Positions 1 to 6,035 of a stretch of DNA of 6,760 nucleotides are shown here, piece by piece (position 1 is the stretch's first letter; each line of letters opens with the position of its first letter). This stretch comes from a bacterium (lineage in GTDB: Bacteria; Patescibacteriota; Minisyncoccia; UBA6257; GWB1-50-10). Position numbers and translations under genes: made by a program. Where the stretch lies: positions 1 through 6,760 of the forward strand of contig DAIDBF010000057.1 of assembly GCA_027310235.1 (NCBI GenBank). The letters run 5' to 3'. Under the pieces are notes generated by a model. That model worked only from the letters and a program-made list of their open reading frames with translations. It was not told the DNA's origin and made no database searches.

Positions 1-1
1 G

Positions 2-3000
2 AACATAAGAAAGGGGGTGTATCAGAATCGCGATGGCAGAGTACGGCATCATAAGGATTTTAACAAACGCAATAATAATCCTGGAAACATTATGCGTATG
101 GGATGGAAGGAACATTGGAATCTTCATGCGGACTCTATATCTTTTCGGCACAAGAACGATCCGGAGTATATGCAACGACTTAATGAGGGTAGAGCACGCT
201 ACATCTGCGCACACCGCGCTCTTTTTTCCAAAAGAGTGAGAGTGTTAAATCAGAAACTTTGGCAGAGCGAAGATTTTAGGAACAAACACCGTGCGAGAAT
301 GCAGGAGATGTGGTCTCGCCCAGCATATAAGGCGCGGATGCGAGACATATCGAGCAGTGTAATGAAAGAAAAGTGGCGCGACAGTTCCTATCGCGAGTTT
401 ATGGGTTCGCTGAAATCGAAAGAAATGAGAGAGCGATGGAACGACCCGGAATATCGCACGAAACAATCGGCAAGAATGCGGGGTATGTCGACCGCGCTGT
501 GGATGCGCGAGGATCATCGCAAACATATTTCTTGGCTTAGCAAAACAAGAATGAGCGACCCCGCGCGCCGCGCGGCGCAGAGTAAGATCGCGAAAGCGCT
601 CTGGAACAACCCCGCGTTTCGAGCGCGCTATGAAGAAAACCATTTCTCGGTGATGGCGAAAAAGCTCTGGAACAATCCGGCGACGAGAGCATTCCATCGG
701 GAAAAAGCGATACACCAATGGCAAGATCCAGAGTTCAGAAAAACCATTACTCACGCGGTAGGGAAGAGTAATCTTGCCCGCCTCGAAAAAAATCCGCACC
801 TTATGGATGAGCTTGCCGTCCGTGCGGCGACAGCACTAGCACAAAAATGGAAAGATCCACATTACAAGGAACAGGTGATAAAAAGCAGAATACTCGGCTA
901 CGCGTATTCTCTTCTCAAAAAATATCAGAGAATAACCCCTTCACTCTACGAACAGAAAAGAAAAAACAATGGGGTGCCGAGACTGGAACGCGCGCTCAAA
1001 TATTTTAAAAATTTCCGCGAGATTGTAGAACATGCTCCTCTCTACAATCATACCGTAGCAACTGTTTCGACAGTGAAAAAAAGAAGAGAAGACGTATATG
1101 ACATCACGGTTCGTAATACTCACAATTTTCTCCTTGATATTGGTATATTTGTTCACAACTCGGTTGATGGGGATGCACCTGCCGCAATGAGATATACCGA
1201 AACGCGTCTCTCGAAAATTTCAGAAGAACTTCTTACGGATATCGAAAAAGAAACTGTCGACTGGCTCCCCAACTATGATGCGACGCGCGAAGAGCCGGGG
1301 TTTCTCCCCGCGAAGCTCCCCAATCTTCTCTTAAACGGCGCGGTGGGTATTGCGGTCGGCATGACGACCTCGATTCCTCCGCATAATCTCGTGGAGATTG
1401 CGGATGCAACCATGCATCTCGCGAATCATCCCGGGAGCGATGTGAAAGAACTCATGCAGTTCGTAAAAGGACCGGACTTTCCTACAGGCGGCGTCATCTA
1501 CGATCGCCGGGCGCTCGAGGAGGCCTATGCGACGGGAAAGGGATCAGTCACCACAAGAGGAAAAACGGAGATTGAGGAACGGAAGAACGGAAGTTTCCAG
1601 ATCGTCATCTCGGAAATTCCGTACCAAGTAAACAAGTCCACCCTGATCACGAAGATCGCCGAGCTGGTGCAAGAAAAAAAGATCGAGGGCATTAAAGACG
1701 TGCGGGATGAATCGGACAGGGAGGGGCTCCGGATCGTAATCGAGCTCAAGAACGACGTGCGGGCGCAGCGCATCTTAAACCAGCTTTTTGAATATACCGA
1801 GCTTCAAAAGAATTTCCACTACAACATGCTCGCGTTGACGAATGGTTTGAAGCCGGAGATTCTTTCTTTAAAGGACATCTTGGGCGCGTACCTCGATCAT
1901 AGAAAAATCGTAATCCGCCGCCGCACGGAGTTTGACCTCCGGAAAGCCGAGGAGCGGGCGCACATCCTCGAAGGACTCGTGAAGGCCCTGGGCGTAATCG
2001 ATAAGATTATCGCGACTATCAAAAAATCGAAAGACAAGGACGACGCGCGGCAGAATCTGGTAAAAAACTTCAAACTCACCCCCGTACAGGCGGACGCGAT
2101 TCTCGAGATGAAGCTCCAAAGCTTGGCGGCGCTTGAGCGGCAAAAACTCGAAGACGAACTCAAAGAGAAAAAGAAACTCATCGAGGAACTGAAACTTATT
2201 TTAAAGGAGCCGAAACGAGTTCTCGGTATTATCAAACACGACCTCGAGGAGCTGAAAAAAAACTTCCCCGACCCGAGACGCACGAACGTGATCGCAAGCG
2301 GCCTCAAGGAATTCAAAGAAGAGGATTTAATTCCTAAAGAAGAAGCGCTTATTACCCTGACCGAAGACGGCTACATCAAGCGGATGCCACCGGGAACATT
2401 CCGCGTCCAGAAACGCGGAGGAAAAGGATTGATCGGCTTTGATTTAAAGGAAGAGGACCAGATTTATGAATTGCTGTCGGCCGATACCCACGATAATATT
2501 CTTTTCTTCACGACGAAGGGGCGTGTGTTCCAAACGAAGGTGTATGAAGTCCCCGTCGCGAGCCGCACCGCGAAGGGAAAATCGGTATATAACTTCCTCG
2601 ACATTCCCACGAACGAAAAGGTGAGCGCGGTGGTCACCTATCCCCAGGATTACATCGAAGATCAGGGCGAACGCACCAAACATTTTCTTGTCATGACGAC
2701 GCAGCGGGGAATTATCAAGCGTACGCCGCTCAAGGATTTCGGAAACGTCCGAAGGACTGGTATTATTGCCATCAAACTTCAGAGCGGCGACCTTTTGGAA
2801 TGGGTACGTCTCTCGGGCGGCGACGACCAGATCGTGCTCGTAACCGCGATGGGACAGGCAATCCGTTTCAAAGAGAAAGACGTGCGGAGCATGGGGAGAA
2901 GCGCCGCGGGAGTCAGGGCCTTGAACCTGAAAAAGCAGGATACCGTAAGCGGACTTGATATAATAAGAAAGGAGGATTTGGAAAAAGGAAGTAAGATATC

Positions 3001-3301
3001 GCTTCGCGTGCTCGCGGTAATGGCGAATGGTTTTGCAAAACAAACTTCCATAAAAGAGTATAAGCTCCAGCGCCGCGGCGGTTCAGGAATCAAGACCGCG
3101 AAAATTACCCCGAAAACGGGACCCGTAATCGGCGCACACATTGTGGACGATGAAGTGGAAGGGGTGCTCGCATTTTCTTCGAAAGGGCAGGCGCTTCGCG
3201 CAAACCTGAAAGACATCCGCGTCTTGAGCCGCGCAACGCAGGGAGTGAAGATTATGAATCTCGAGAAGGGGGACACCTTAGTCGGGATTGTGTGTCTCTA
3301 A
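2..3301 (+). CDS. gyrA: DNA gyrase subunit A, intein-containing, 5' end outside window
   Basis: The reading frame is open to the left edge, so the GTG at 17 is not the start; the N-extein and N-terminal half of the intein lie upstream. Residues below are counted from the codon at 17. Residues 1-381 are intein. The extein (382-1094, 713 residues) begins SVDGDAPAAMRYTE, with the catalytic tyrosine at 393 (1193-1195) that forms the DNA-phosphotyrosine bond, followed by the IPNLLLNG and GIAVGM motifs. The tower and coiled coil run from about 625 (YLDHRK) to 760. The C-terminal beta-pinwheel contains QKRGGKG at 798-804, a GyrA box that separates gyrase A from ParC, and a degenerate QRRGGSG at 1018. 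There is no acidic tail. Gyrase GyrA2GyrB2 in the cytoplasm introduces negative supercoils using ATP. The gene ends in TAA 7 bases before the next start. The length fits a normal GyrA once the intein is removed. Confidence 0.97.
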   Translation, partial: NIRKGVYQNRDGRVRHHKDFNKRNNNPGNIMRMGWKEHWNLHADSISFRHKNDPEYMQRLNEGRARYICAHRALFSKRVRVLNQKLWQSEDFRNKHRARMQEMWSRPAYKARMRDISSSVMKEKWRDSSYREFMGSLKSKEMRERWNDPEYRTKQSARMRGMSTALWMREDHRKHISWLSKTRMSDPARRAAQSKIAKALWNNPAFRARYEENHFSVMAKKLWNNPATRAFHREKAIHQWQDPEFRKTITHAVGKSNLARLEKNPHLMDELAVRAATALAQKWKDPHYKEQVIKSRILGYAYSLLKKYQRITPSLYEQKRKNNGVPRLERALKYFKNFREIVEHAPLYNHTVATVSTVKKRREDVYDITVRNTHNFLLDIGIFVHNSVDGDAPAAMRYTETRLSKISEELLTDIEKETVDWLPNYDATREEPGFLPAKLPNLLLNGAVGIAVGMTTSIPPHNLVEIADATMHLANHPGSDVKELMQFVKGPDFPTGGVIYDRRALEEAYATGKGSVTTRGKTEIEERKNGSFQIVISEIPYQVNKSTLITKIAELVQEKKIEGIKDVRDESDREGLRIVIELKNDVRAQRILNQLFEYTELQKNFHYNMLALTNGLKPEILSLKDILGAYLDHRKIVIRRRTEFDLRKAEERAHILEGLVKALGVIDKIIATIKKSKDKDDARQNLVKNFKLTPVQADAILEMKLQSLAALERQKLEDELKEKKKLIEELKLILKEPKRVLGIIKHDLEELKKNFPDPRRTNVIASGLKEFKEEDLIPKEEALITLTEDGYIKRMPPGTFRVQKRGGKGLIGFDLKEEDQIYELLSADTHDNILFFTTKGRVFQTKVYEVPVASRTAKGKSVYNFLDIPTNEKVSAVVTYPQDYIEDQGERTKHFLVMTTQRGIIKRTPLKDFGNVRRTGIIAIKLQSGDLLEWVRLSGGDDQIVLVTAMGQAIRFKEKDVRSMGRSAAGVRALNLKKQDTVSGLDIIRKEDLEKGSKISLRVLAVMANGFAKQTSIKEYKLQRRGGSGIKTAKITPKTGPVIGAHIVDDEVEGVLAFSSKGQALRANLKDIRVLSRATQGVKIMNLEKGDTLVGIVCL
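47..127 (+). other. HNH endonuclease core of the intein
   Basis: Residues 11-37 (counted from the codon at 17) read HHKDFNKRNNNPGNI, then a methionine-rich spacer, then EHWNLH. This matches the HNH pattern HHxDxNxxNNxPxNI...EHxxLH, with paired histidines at 11-12, asparagines at 19-21 and 24, and histidines at 33 and 37. In this family the first His activates water and the Asn/His residues hold the metal and the fold. All key positions are present, so cleavage activity is plausible. The strand before HH (DGRVR) fits the first beta-strand of the beta-beta-alpha-metal fold; any domain further upstream is outside the window. Most studied inteins carry LAGLIDADG nucleases; HNH is the less common type. 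Confidence 0.88.
152..886 (+). repeat. Array of about 11-12 W-x-(D/N)-P-x-(Y/F)-(R/K) protein repeats in the intein
   Basis: Eleven consecutive units have their tryptophan (or equivalent) at residues 82, 99, 120, 141, 162, 179 (Met), 196, 218, 235, 257 (Glu) and 278; a partial unit lies at 46. At +3 from this position proline occurs in eight of eleven, at +5 an aromatic or His in eight of eleven, and at +6 Arg or Lys in ten of eleven. Unit spacing is either 17 or 21-22 residues. Examples are WNDPEYR, WNNPAFR, WQDPEFR and WKDPHYK. Such short basic modules resemble nuclease-associated modular DNA-binding motifs (NUMOD type) found singly or in a few copies beside HNH and GIY-YIG homing nucleases. 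A role in long-target DNA recognition is inferred. DNA-level identity between units is low, so this is an old array. Confidence 0.85.
1091..1162 (+). other. Intein C-terminal splicing blocks F and G and splice junction
   Basis: Block F reads DVYDITV then a HNFLL strand, and block G ends IFVHN followed by Ser. The penultimate His (1154-1156) and terminal Asn (1157-1159) carry out Asn cyclisation, and Ser at 1160-1162 is the +1 nucleophile for the trans-ester step. All three are the standard residues, so the C-terminal half looks competent for splicing. The preceding stretch from about 920 (tracts around PRLERALKYF and YNHTVATVSTV) should belong to the same splicing domain. Confidence 0.93.
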
Positions 3302-3308
3302 TAACAAT

Positions 3309-4616
3309 ATGTCGCTTACTCATTCTCAAAAAGTAGTTCTCTTGATCGGGGGAGCGGTCGTCGTCGCAATCGTGCTCGTGATTATGGGCGTTATCCCCGG
3401 ACTTCGAACTACCACGAACGACCCGCATCAGATGAAAGCGGCGCTTACGGTCTGGGGCGTATATGATAATCAAGATGCATATTCGGGCGCGCTTCAGAAC
3501 TTCGCAACCATATATCCGAATGTCACGGTAACCTACCGCCGATTTTCGAATCCTTCCGACTATAACTCGGCGCTACTCGATGCACTTGCGGCGGGAACCG
3601 ACCCCGATATTTTTATGATCCGGAACACCGACACGCCGAGGCAGATCAATAAAATCCTGCCCGCCAACTCGGCCTCACTCTCGCTTCTGCAGCTGAAACA
3701 GCTTTTTCCCCAGGTCGTCACGCAGGATTTCTATCGACAGAATAACGTCTACGGACTTCCGTTTTCGATCGACACGCTCGCCCTTTTCTATAACAGAAAT
3801 ATTTTTGATCAAGCGGGGCTCCCGCTTCCCGGTACGTGGCAGAGTTGGGAGGATTTTTTGGACACCGTACCGAAACTCGTGACGAAAGATGCGAAGGGCG
3901 CGATTACAGAGGCGGGGGCGGCGATCGGAGGAAACGACGATACCATTCCTACGGCATCCGATCTTCTTTCGCTCCTTATGCTCCAGAACGGTTCGAAGAT
4001 CGGCGATCAGGGCGCGCCTTCGTTTACGGGAGATCTCGGAATCCAGGCGCTTACTTTCTATACGCAGTTCGCCGACCCGAATTCGAAGGCCTACACATGG
4101 AACGACTCGATGCAGAACGCAAGGGACGCATTCGGACAAGGGAAGGTGGCGATGATCTTCGATTACGCCTCGTCTCTTCCCGAACTCAAAGCGAGAAATG
4201 CATACCTGAACTTCGAGGTCGCTCCGGTACCTCAACCGAAGAACGCCGCGACGCCCGTCGCATTTCCCGATTACTGGGGCTATGTCGTCTCGCGCCAGAC
4301 GAAGTATCCGACCATCGCATGGGACTTCATTCTTCAGGCCGCGACGAACGCCACTGTCGCGAACGAGTATGCCGTGCGTACGGGAAAACCGCCGGCCTTA
4401 AACTCGCTTCTTTATCAGTATCAGAACGATCCGACATTAAGCGTCTTCGCGCGACAAGCCCTCATCGCGCGATCGTGGGACGAACGCGACAAGGACGCCG
4501 CGAGAACGATTTTCTCGCAGATGATCCACGCGGTCGTGGTGGAGAAAGAAAGGCCGATCGACGCGCTCGGGGCGGCGCAAAACGCTGTCAACCAAATTAT
4601 TCAACGGAGTTACTAA
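3309..4616 (+). CDS. Membrane-anchored ABC-type extracellular solute-binding protein, family 1 (sugar type)
   Basis: The product is 435 residues from ATG 3309. A GTG at 3288 in the same frame would overlap gyrA and add seven polar residues, so ATG 3309 is preferred. Residues 8-30 form one hydrophobic helix with no lipobox cysteine, so the protein is probably held by an uncleaved N-terminal anchor. Residues from about 45 follow the SBP family 1 pattern: LTVWGVYDN, then GTDPDIFMI, then VYGLPFSIDTLALFYNR from 147 with the GLPLPGTWQSWEDFL segment, and a late DYWGYVVS strand. Family members bind sugars or related solutes outside the membrane and deliver them to an ABC permease. No permease or ATPase gene is seen here, so the partner, if any, is elsewhere. 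The substrate cannot be told. The gene lies 7 bases after gyrA and 1 base before the next gene. No Shine-Dalgarno sequence is visible before ATG. Confidence 0.9.
   Translation: MSLTHSQKVVLLIGGAVVVAIVLVIMGVIPGLRTTTNDPHQMKAALTVWGVYDNQDAYSGALQNFATIYPNVTVTYRRFSNPSDYNSALLDALAAGTDPDIFMIRNTDTPRQINKILPANSASLSLLQLKQLFPQVVTQDFYRQNNVYGLPFSIDTLALFYNRNIFDQAGLPLPGTWQSWEDFLDTVPKLVTKDAKGAITEAGAAIGGNDDTIPTASDLLSLLMLQNGSKIGDQGAPSFTGDLGIQALTFYTQFADPNSKAYTWNDSMQNARDAFGQGKVAMIFDYASSLPELKARNAYLNFEVAPVPQPKNAATPVAFPDYWGYVVSRQTKYPTIAWDFILQAATNATVANEYAVRTGKPPALNSLLYQYQNDPTLSVFARQALIARSWDERDKDAARTIFSQMIHAVVVEKERPIDALGAAQNAVNQIIQRSY
4606..4609 (+). promoter_or_regulatory. Ribosome binding site GGAG for the gene at 4618
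   Basis: GGAG lies 8 bases before ATG 4618, inside the last codons of the binding-protein gene. It is the clearest Shine-Dalgarno sequence in the window and supports both the start choice and coupled translation with the upstream gene. Confidence 0.6.
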
Positions 4617-4617
4617 C

Positions 4618-5034
4618 ATGAAAAAACAAATCAAATTTTTTCTCCTTACTCCGGTTTTGTTTTTTTTAACTTCCAACGTTTCGAGAGCGGCATTCATCGA
4701 TATCTGGAAAGGGACGTCGAACGGGGGGTGTAACACGTCTGCCACGGGATGTTCACTCTGCGACGGCGTCAAGGTGGCGGTGAATATCATAAACATTATG
4801 ACCGAGCTCGCGGTTATCCTTACGGTCGGCATGACGGTCTATGGAGCGATCATGCTTATGATATCGGGCGGATCGGAAGAGCGGGTACGAAAGGGGAGGG
4901 GAATTATTACAAGCGCCGTGATAGGCCTTGTGATCGTTCTCGTGGGCTGGCTTATCATCAACACGGTGCTTCATCTTCTTACCGGCAACATCAACTTCCC
5001 CTGGGCCGACATACAGTGCTACAATATAACATAA
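4618..5034 (+). CDS. Pilin-like small membrane protein with four cysteines (Patescibacteria T4SS pilin type)
   Basis: The product is 138 residues. Residues 1-24 look like a signal peptide (lysines, a phenylalanine-rich core, then SRA before Ala). A short polar segment follows with Cys38, Cys45 and Cys48; a fourth, Cys134, is near the C-terminus, all likely exported and able to form disulfides. Two hydrophobic helices lie at about 55-82 and 96-121, separated by the charged loop GGSEERVRKGRG. This plan recalls VirB2/TrbC pilins and the small proteins annotated in candidate-phyla bacteria as type IV secretion pilin (PF18895, from memory). It starts 1 base after the binding-protein gene, has a good GGAG, and is followed after 4 bases by a paralogue, so the three are probably co-transcribed. 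Function as a filament subunit is inferred; it could instead be a membrane accessory protein. Confidence 0.85.
   Translation: MKKQIKFFLLTPVLFFLTSNVSRAAFIDIWKGTSNGGCNTSATGCSLCDGVKVAVNIINIMTELAVILTVGMTVYGAIMLMISGGSEERVRKGRGIITSAVIGLVIVLVGWLIINTVLHLLTGNINFPWADIQCYNIT
5017..5025 (+). promoter_or_regulatory. Possible extended -10 (TGCTACAAT) before the gene at 5039
   Basis: TGC followed by TACAAT lies 13 bases before ATG 5039, inside the last codons of the upstream gene, and resembles a TGn-extended -10. No convincing -35 is visible. The gene at 5039 has no Shine-Dalgarno sequence, so a short-leader transcript is possible. The region is AT-rich and a chance match is likely enough to keep confidence low. 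Confidence 0.25.
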
Positions 5035-5038
5035 TAAT

Positions 5039-5455
5039 ATGAAAGTTTTTGCCGTCGCTTTTCTCATCTTGTTCTGCTTCTTAACGCTTTCTCCCGCACT
5101 GGTCGCCGCACAAAACCCTCCGAACAGCGGATCGAATCCTCCAAATAGTGGCTCCAATCCGCCAAACAGCGGGTCGAACCCAAATTCAGGTTCGGCTCCC
5201 CTAACCAATCCGCTCGGCGCTTCTTCCTTTGAAGACCTTCTGAAAAACATTGTCGATTGGCTCATCACGATCGCAACGCCGATCGCCGTCGGCATGATCC
5301 TTATAGGCGCGTTCCAGATGATTTTCGCGGGCGGAAACCCGGAACGGTTCGCCACAGGAAGAAAAACAATTCTTTACACTGCAATCGGGTATGCTATAAT
5401 CGTGGTAGGTTGGGGCATGGTTTCGATCATTAGAGATGTATTGAATGTCCAGTAG
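5039..5455 (+). CDS. Pilin-like small membrane protein with NPPNSGS repeats
   Basis: The product is 138 residues. A signal peptide covers about 1-24 (hydrophobic core, cut near VAA before Gln). The mature N-terminus is a flexible linker, three NPPNSGS units and one NPNSGS (residues 26-52). Two hydrophobic helices follow at about 71-97 and 111-131, separated by AGGNPERFATGRK, the same glycine pair plus charged loop as in its neighbours. Family assignment is as for the upstream gene (T4SS pilin-like of candidate-phyla bacteria). The start follows the previous stop by 4 bases and lacks a Shine-Dalgarno sequence, the context being AT-rich (ATAATAATATG). It overlaps a possible ATG of the next gene (5445). 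An internal promoter for the next gene lies near its 3' end. Confidence 0.83.
   Translation: MKVFAVAFLILFCFLTLSPALVAAQNPPNSGSNPPNSGSNPPNSGSNPNSGSAPLTNPLGASSFEDLLKNIVDWLITIATPIAVGMILIGAFQMIFAGGNPERFATGRKTILYTAIGYAIIVVGWGMVSIIRDVLNVQ
5114..5194 (+). repeat. Tandem 21-base coding repeat, three and a half units (NPPNSGS)
   Basis: Three 21-base units encode NPPNSGS and an 18-base unit encodes NPNSGS. Units 1 and 2 differ in six of seven codons while coding for the same peptide, so the amino-acid sequence, not the DNA, has been kept. This forms a Pro/Asn/Ser/Gly-rich linker directly after the signal peptide. Confidence 0.9.
5373..5400 (+). promoter_or_regulatory. Internal promoter: TTTACA, 16 bases, TATAAT with extended TGn
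   Basis: TTTACA (5373-5378) matches the -35 consensus at five of six positions. A 16-base spacer leads to a perfect TATAAT (5395-5400) preceded by TGC at 5392-5394, an extended -10. The predicted start of transcription is near 5407, inside the end of the gene at 5039 and 38-80 bases before the possible starts of the next gene. This is the best sigma-70 style promoter in the window and would allow the third pilin-like gene to be expressed separately. Confidence 0.65.
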
Positions 5456-5486
5456 CTCCAAAAGGTCGAGCAACAACCAAAAAGCC

Positions 5487-5864
5487 ATGAAAAAAACATT
5501 ACAGACGATTGCCGCAGTAGTACTTACAGTAAGTATGCTTTCACCGCTCGCTGCGTTTGCACAGACAAATAATCCAATCGGTGATACTGGTAATATTCAG
5601 AATCAGGCACCTGTTTCCACCCTTTCGGGAGCAACCTCGAGCTTGGCGAAGATCGTGAACTGGGTAATTGTCATCTTCTGGGTTTTGACCGTTCTCTTCC
5701 TTATCTGGGCTGCCGTTCTCTATCTTACCGGCGCGGGGAACGAGGAAAAAATCAAAGAAGCAAAAAACAGGGTCATCTACGCGATTATCGCCGCGGCAAT
5801 TGCGCTTCTTTCGACCGGATTACAGACGATCGTGAAGAGTGCTTTAAGCGGAACACTATCGTAA
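5487..5864 (+). CDS. Pilin-like small membrane protein (T4SS pilin type)
   Basis: From ATG 5487 the product is 125 residues with a textbook signal peptide: MKK, a hydrophobic core, then AAFA before Gln26. An upstream ATG at 5445 in frame overlaps the previous stop and would add 14 polar residues before the signal; 5487 is chosen because it gives the normal signal-peptide shape, though neither start has a strong Shine-Dalgarno sequence. After a short Asn/Thr/Ser-rich mature end, helices lie at about 57-81 and 96-118, separated by GAGNEEKIKEAKNR. The loop and second helix (AIIAAAIAL) closely resemble the gene at 6036, marking the two as paralogues. It has a promoter inside the preceding gene and a strong terminator 15 bases after its stop, so it can be a separate unit or the end of the operon. 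Confidence 0.85.
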   Translation: MKKTLQTIAAVVLTVSMLSPLAAFAQTNNPIGDTGNIQNQAPVSTLSGATSSLAKIVNWVIVIFWVLTVLFLIWAAVLYLTGAGNEEKIKEAKNRVIYAIIAAAIALLSTGLQTIVKSALSGTLS

Positions 5865-5878
5865 GCCCTTTTGCTTTT

Positions 5879-5915
5879 AAAACTCCGTCTGCCTGAGGCA
5901 GGCGGAGTTTTTGTT
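5879..5915 (+). terminator. Intrinsic terminator after the pilin-like operon
   Basis: A 15-base arm at 5879-5893 (AAAACTCCGTCTGCC) pairs with 5897-5911 with one G-U pair around a TGA loop, and continues into a T-run. It starts 15 bases after the stop of the gene at 5487. This is the only hairpin here with a real T-tract, so it is the likely end of the upstream transcript. Confidence 0.88.
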
Positions 5916-5919
5916 TCCC

Positions 5920-5946
5920 GGAGGCCCTTCGGGAGGCCCGGCCTCC
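5920..5946. repeat. GC-rich palindrome, GGAGGCC family
   Basis: GGAGGCC occurs at 5920-5926 and again at 5932-5938; GGCCTCC at 5940-5946 can pair with either copy. It directly abuts the terminator and the larger repeat copy that follows, and shares its core with the palindromes at 6443-6476. No coding content is seen. Function unknown; a REP-like extragenic element or secondary transcription stop are options. Confidence 0.6.
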
Positions 5947-5998
5947 GTCGCCAGTGGAAGCCCAGCCTCCGTAAGGAAGCTGGGCTTCCTTATATTAG
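5947..5998. repeat. Dispersed extragenic hairpin repeat, copy A
   Basis: Arms at 5956-5970 (GGAAGCCCAGCCTCC) and 5975-5989 pair over 15 bases with one mismatch around a GTAA loop, followed by TTATATTAG. The 25 bases at 5947-5971 match 6349-6373 at 23 positions, so this is one of two copies of the same element in the window. With the palindrome before it, it fills most of the gap between the terminator and the next promoter. The tail is AT-rich but not a clean T-run, so terminator activity is uncertain. Confidence 0.75.
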
Positions 5999-6023
5999 CG
6001 TCGTCTTTTCGAGTGTCCTATAG

Positions 6024-6029
6024 TATAAT
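6024..6029 (+). promoter_or_regulatory. -10 element TATAAT placed for a leaderless mRNA
   Basis: A perfect TATAAT ends 6 bases before ATG 6036, so transcription should begin at or within a base or two of the start codon. There is no Shine-Dalgarno sequence, and an in-frame TAA at 6030-6032 rules out an earlier start. The -35 region (around 6001-6006) does not match consensus well. Confidence 0.6.
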
Positions 6030-6035
6030 TAACAT

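Larger units (their letters stand above)
2..1159 (+). mobile_element. Intein in GyrA (C-terminal part of the element), with HNH homing endonuclease
   Basis: The frame runs without interruption from a foreign Arg/Lys/Trp-rich region into gyrase sequence. The junction has the intein C-terminal signature: VYDITV then HNFLL, ending in VHN with Ser as first extein residue. The N-terminal nucleophile and blocks A and B are upstream of the window. The element holds an HNH nuclease core, a long repeat array and the C-terminal splicing half. Inteins excise themselves from the host protein and ligate the exteins; the embedded endonuclease cuts intein-less alleles so the element copies itself. The visible part is about 386 codons, so the full intein probably exceeds 450. 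By eye it is more AT-rich and uses more AGA/AGG arginine codons than the flanking gyrase, consistent with transfer. No stop or frameshift is seen, so both splicing and nuclease may be active. Confidence 0.95.

Noticed and set aside
17..19. GTG at 17 as the start of the gyrA gene
   Set aside because: The frame is open to the window edge and this codon lies inside the HNH part of the intein, so it is an internal valine.
245..799. Long minus-strand frame opposite the intein
   Set aside because: It is antisense to the repeat array, its protein is a basic mixture without recognisable domain, and it has no start signal; it is a shadow of the coding strand.
2..1159. Group I or II intron instead of an intein
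   Set aside because: The frame is continuous across the junction and ends with intein blocks F and G, so the element is removed at protein level.
2444..3276. Two minus-strand frames opposite the gyrase C-terminal domain
   Set aside because: They overlap each other and a strongly conserved gene, with no recognisable motif.
3288..3308. GTG at 3288 as start of the binding protein
   Set aside because: It overlaps the last codons of gyrA and adds only polar residues; ATG 3309 gives a standard anchor and lies after the gyrA stop.
3836..4621. 261-codon plus-strand frame inside the binding-protein gene
   Set aside because: Arg/Glu/Gly-rich composition typical of a shifted frame of a GC-rich gene; the other frame has clear family motifs.
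5114..5194. Possible small CRISPR-like array
   Set aside because: The 21-base units are contiguous with no spacers and are in frame inside a coding gene.
4753..5355. Minus-strand frame with repeated FGGFDPLFGG-like segments
   Set aside because: The apparent repeats are the reverse reading of the NPPNSGS coding repeat and the frame spans two genes with good signal peptides and helices.
5445..5486. ATG 5445 as start of the third pilin-like gene
   Set aside because: It puts 14 polar residues before a textbook signal peptide; not excluded, but 5487 is the better choice.
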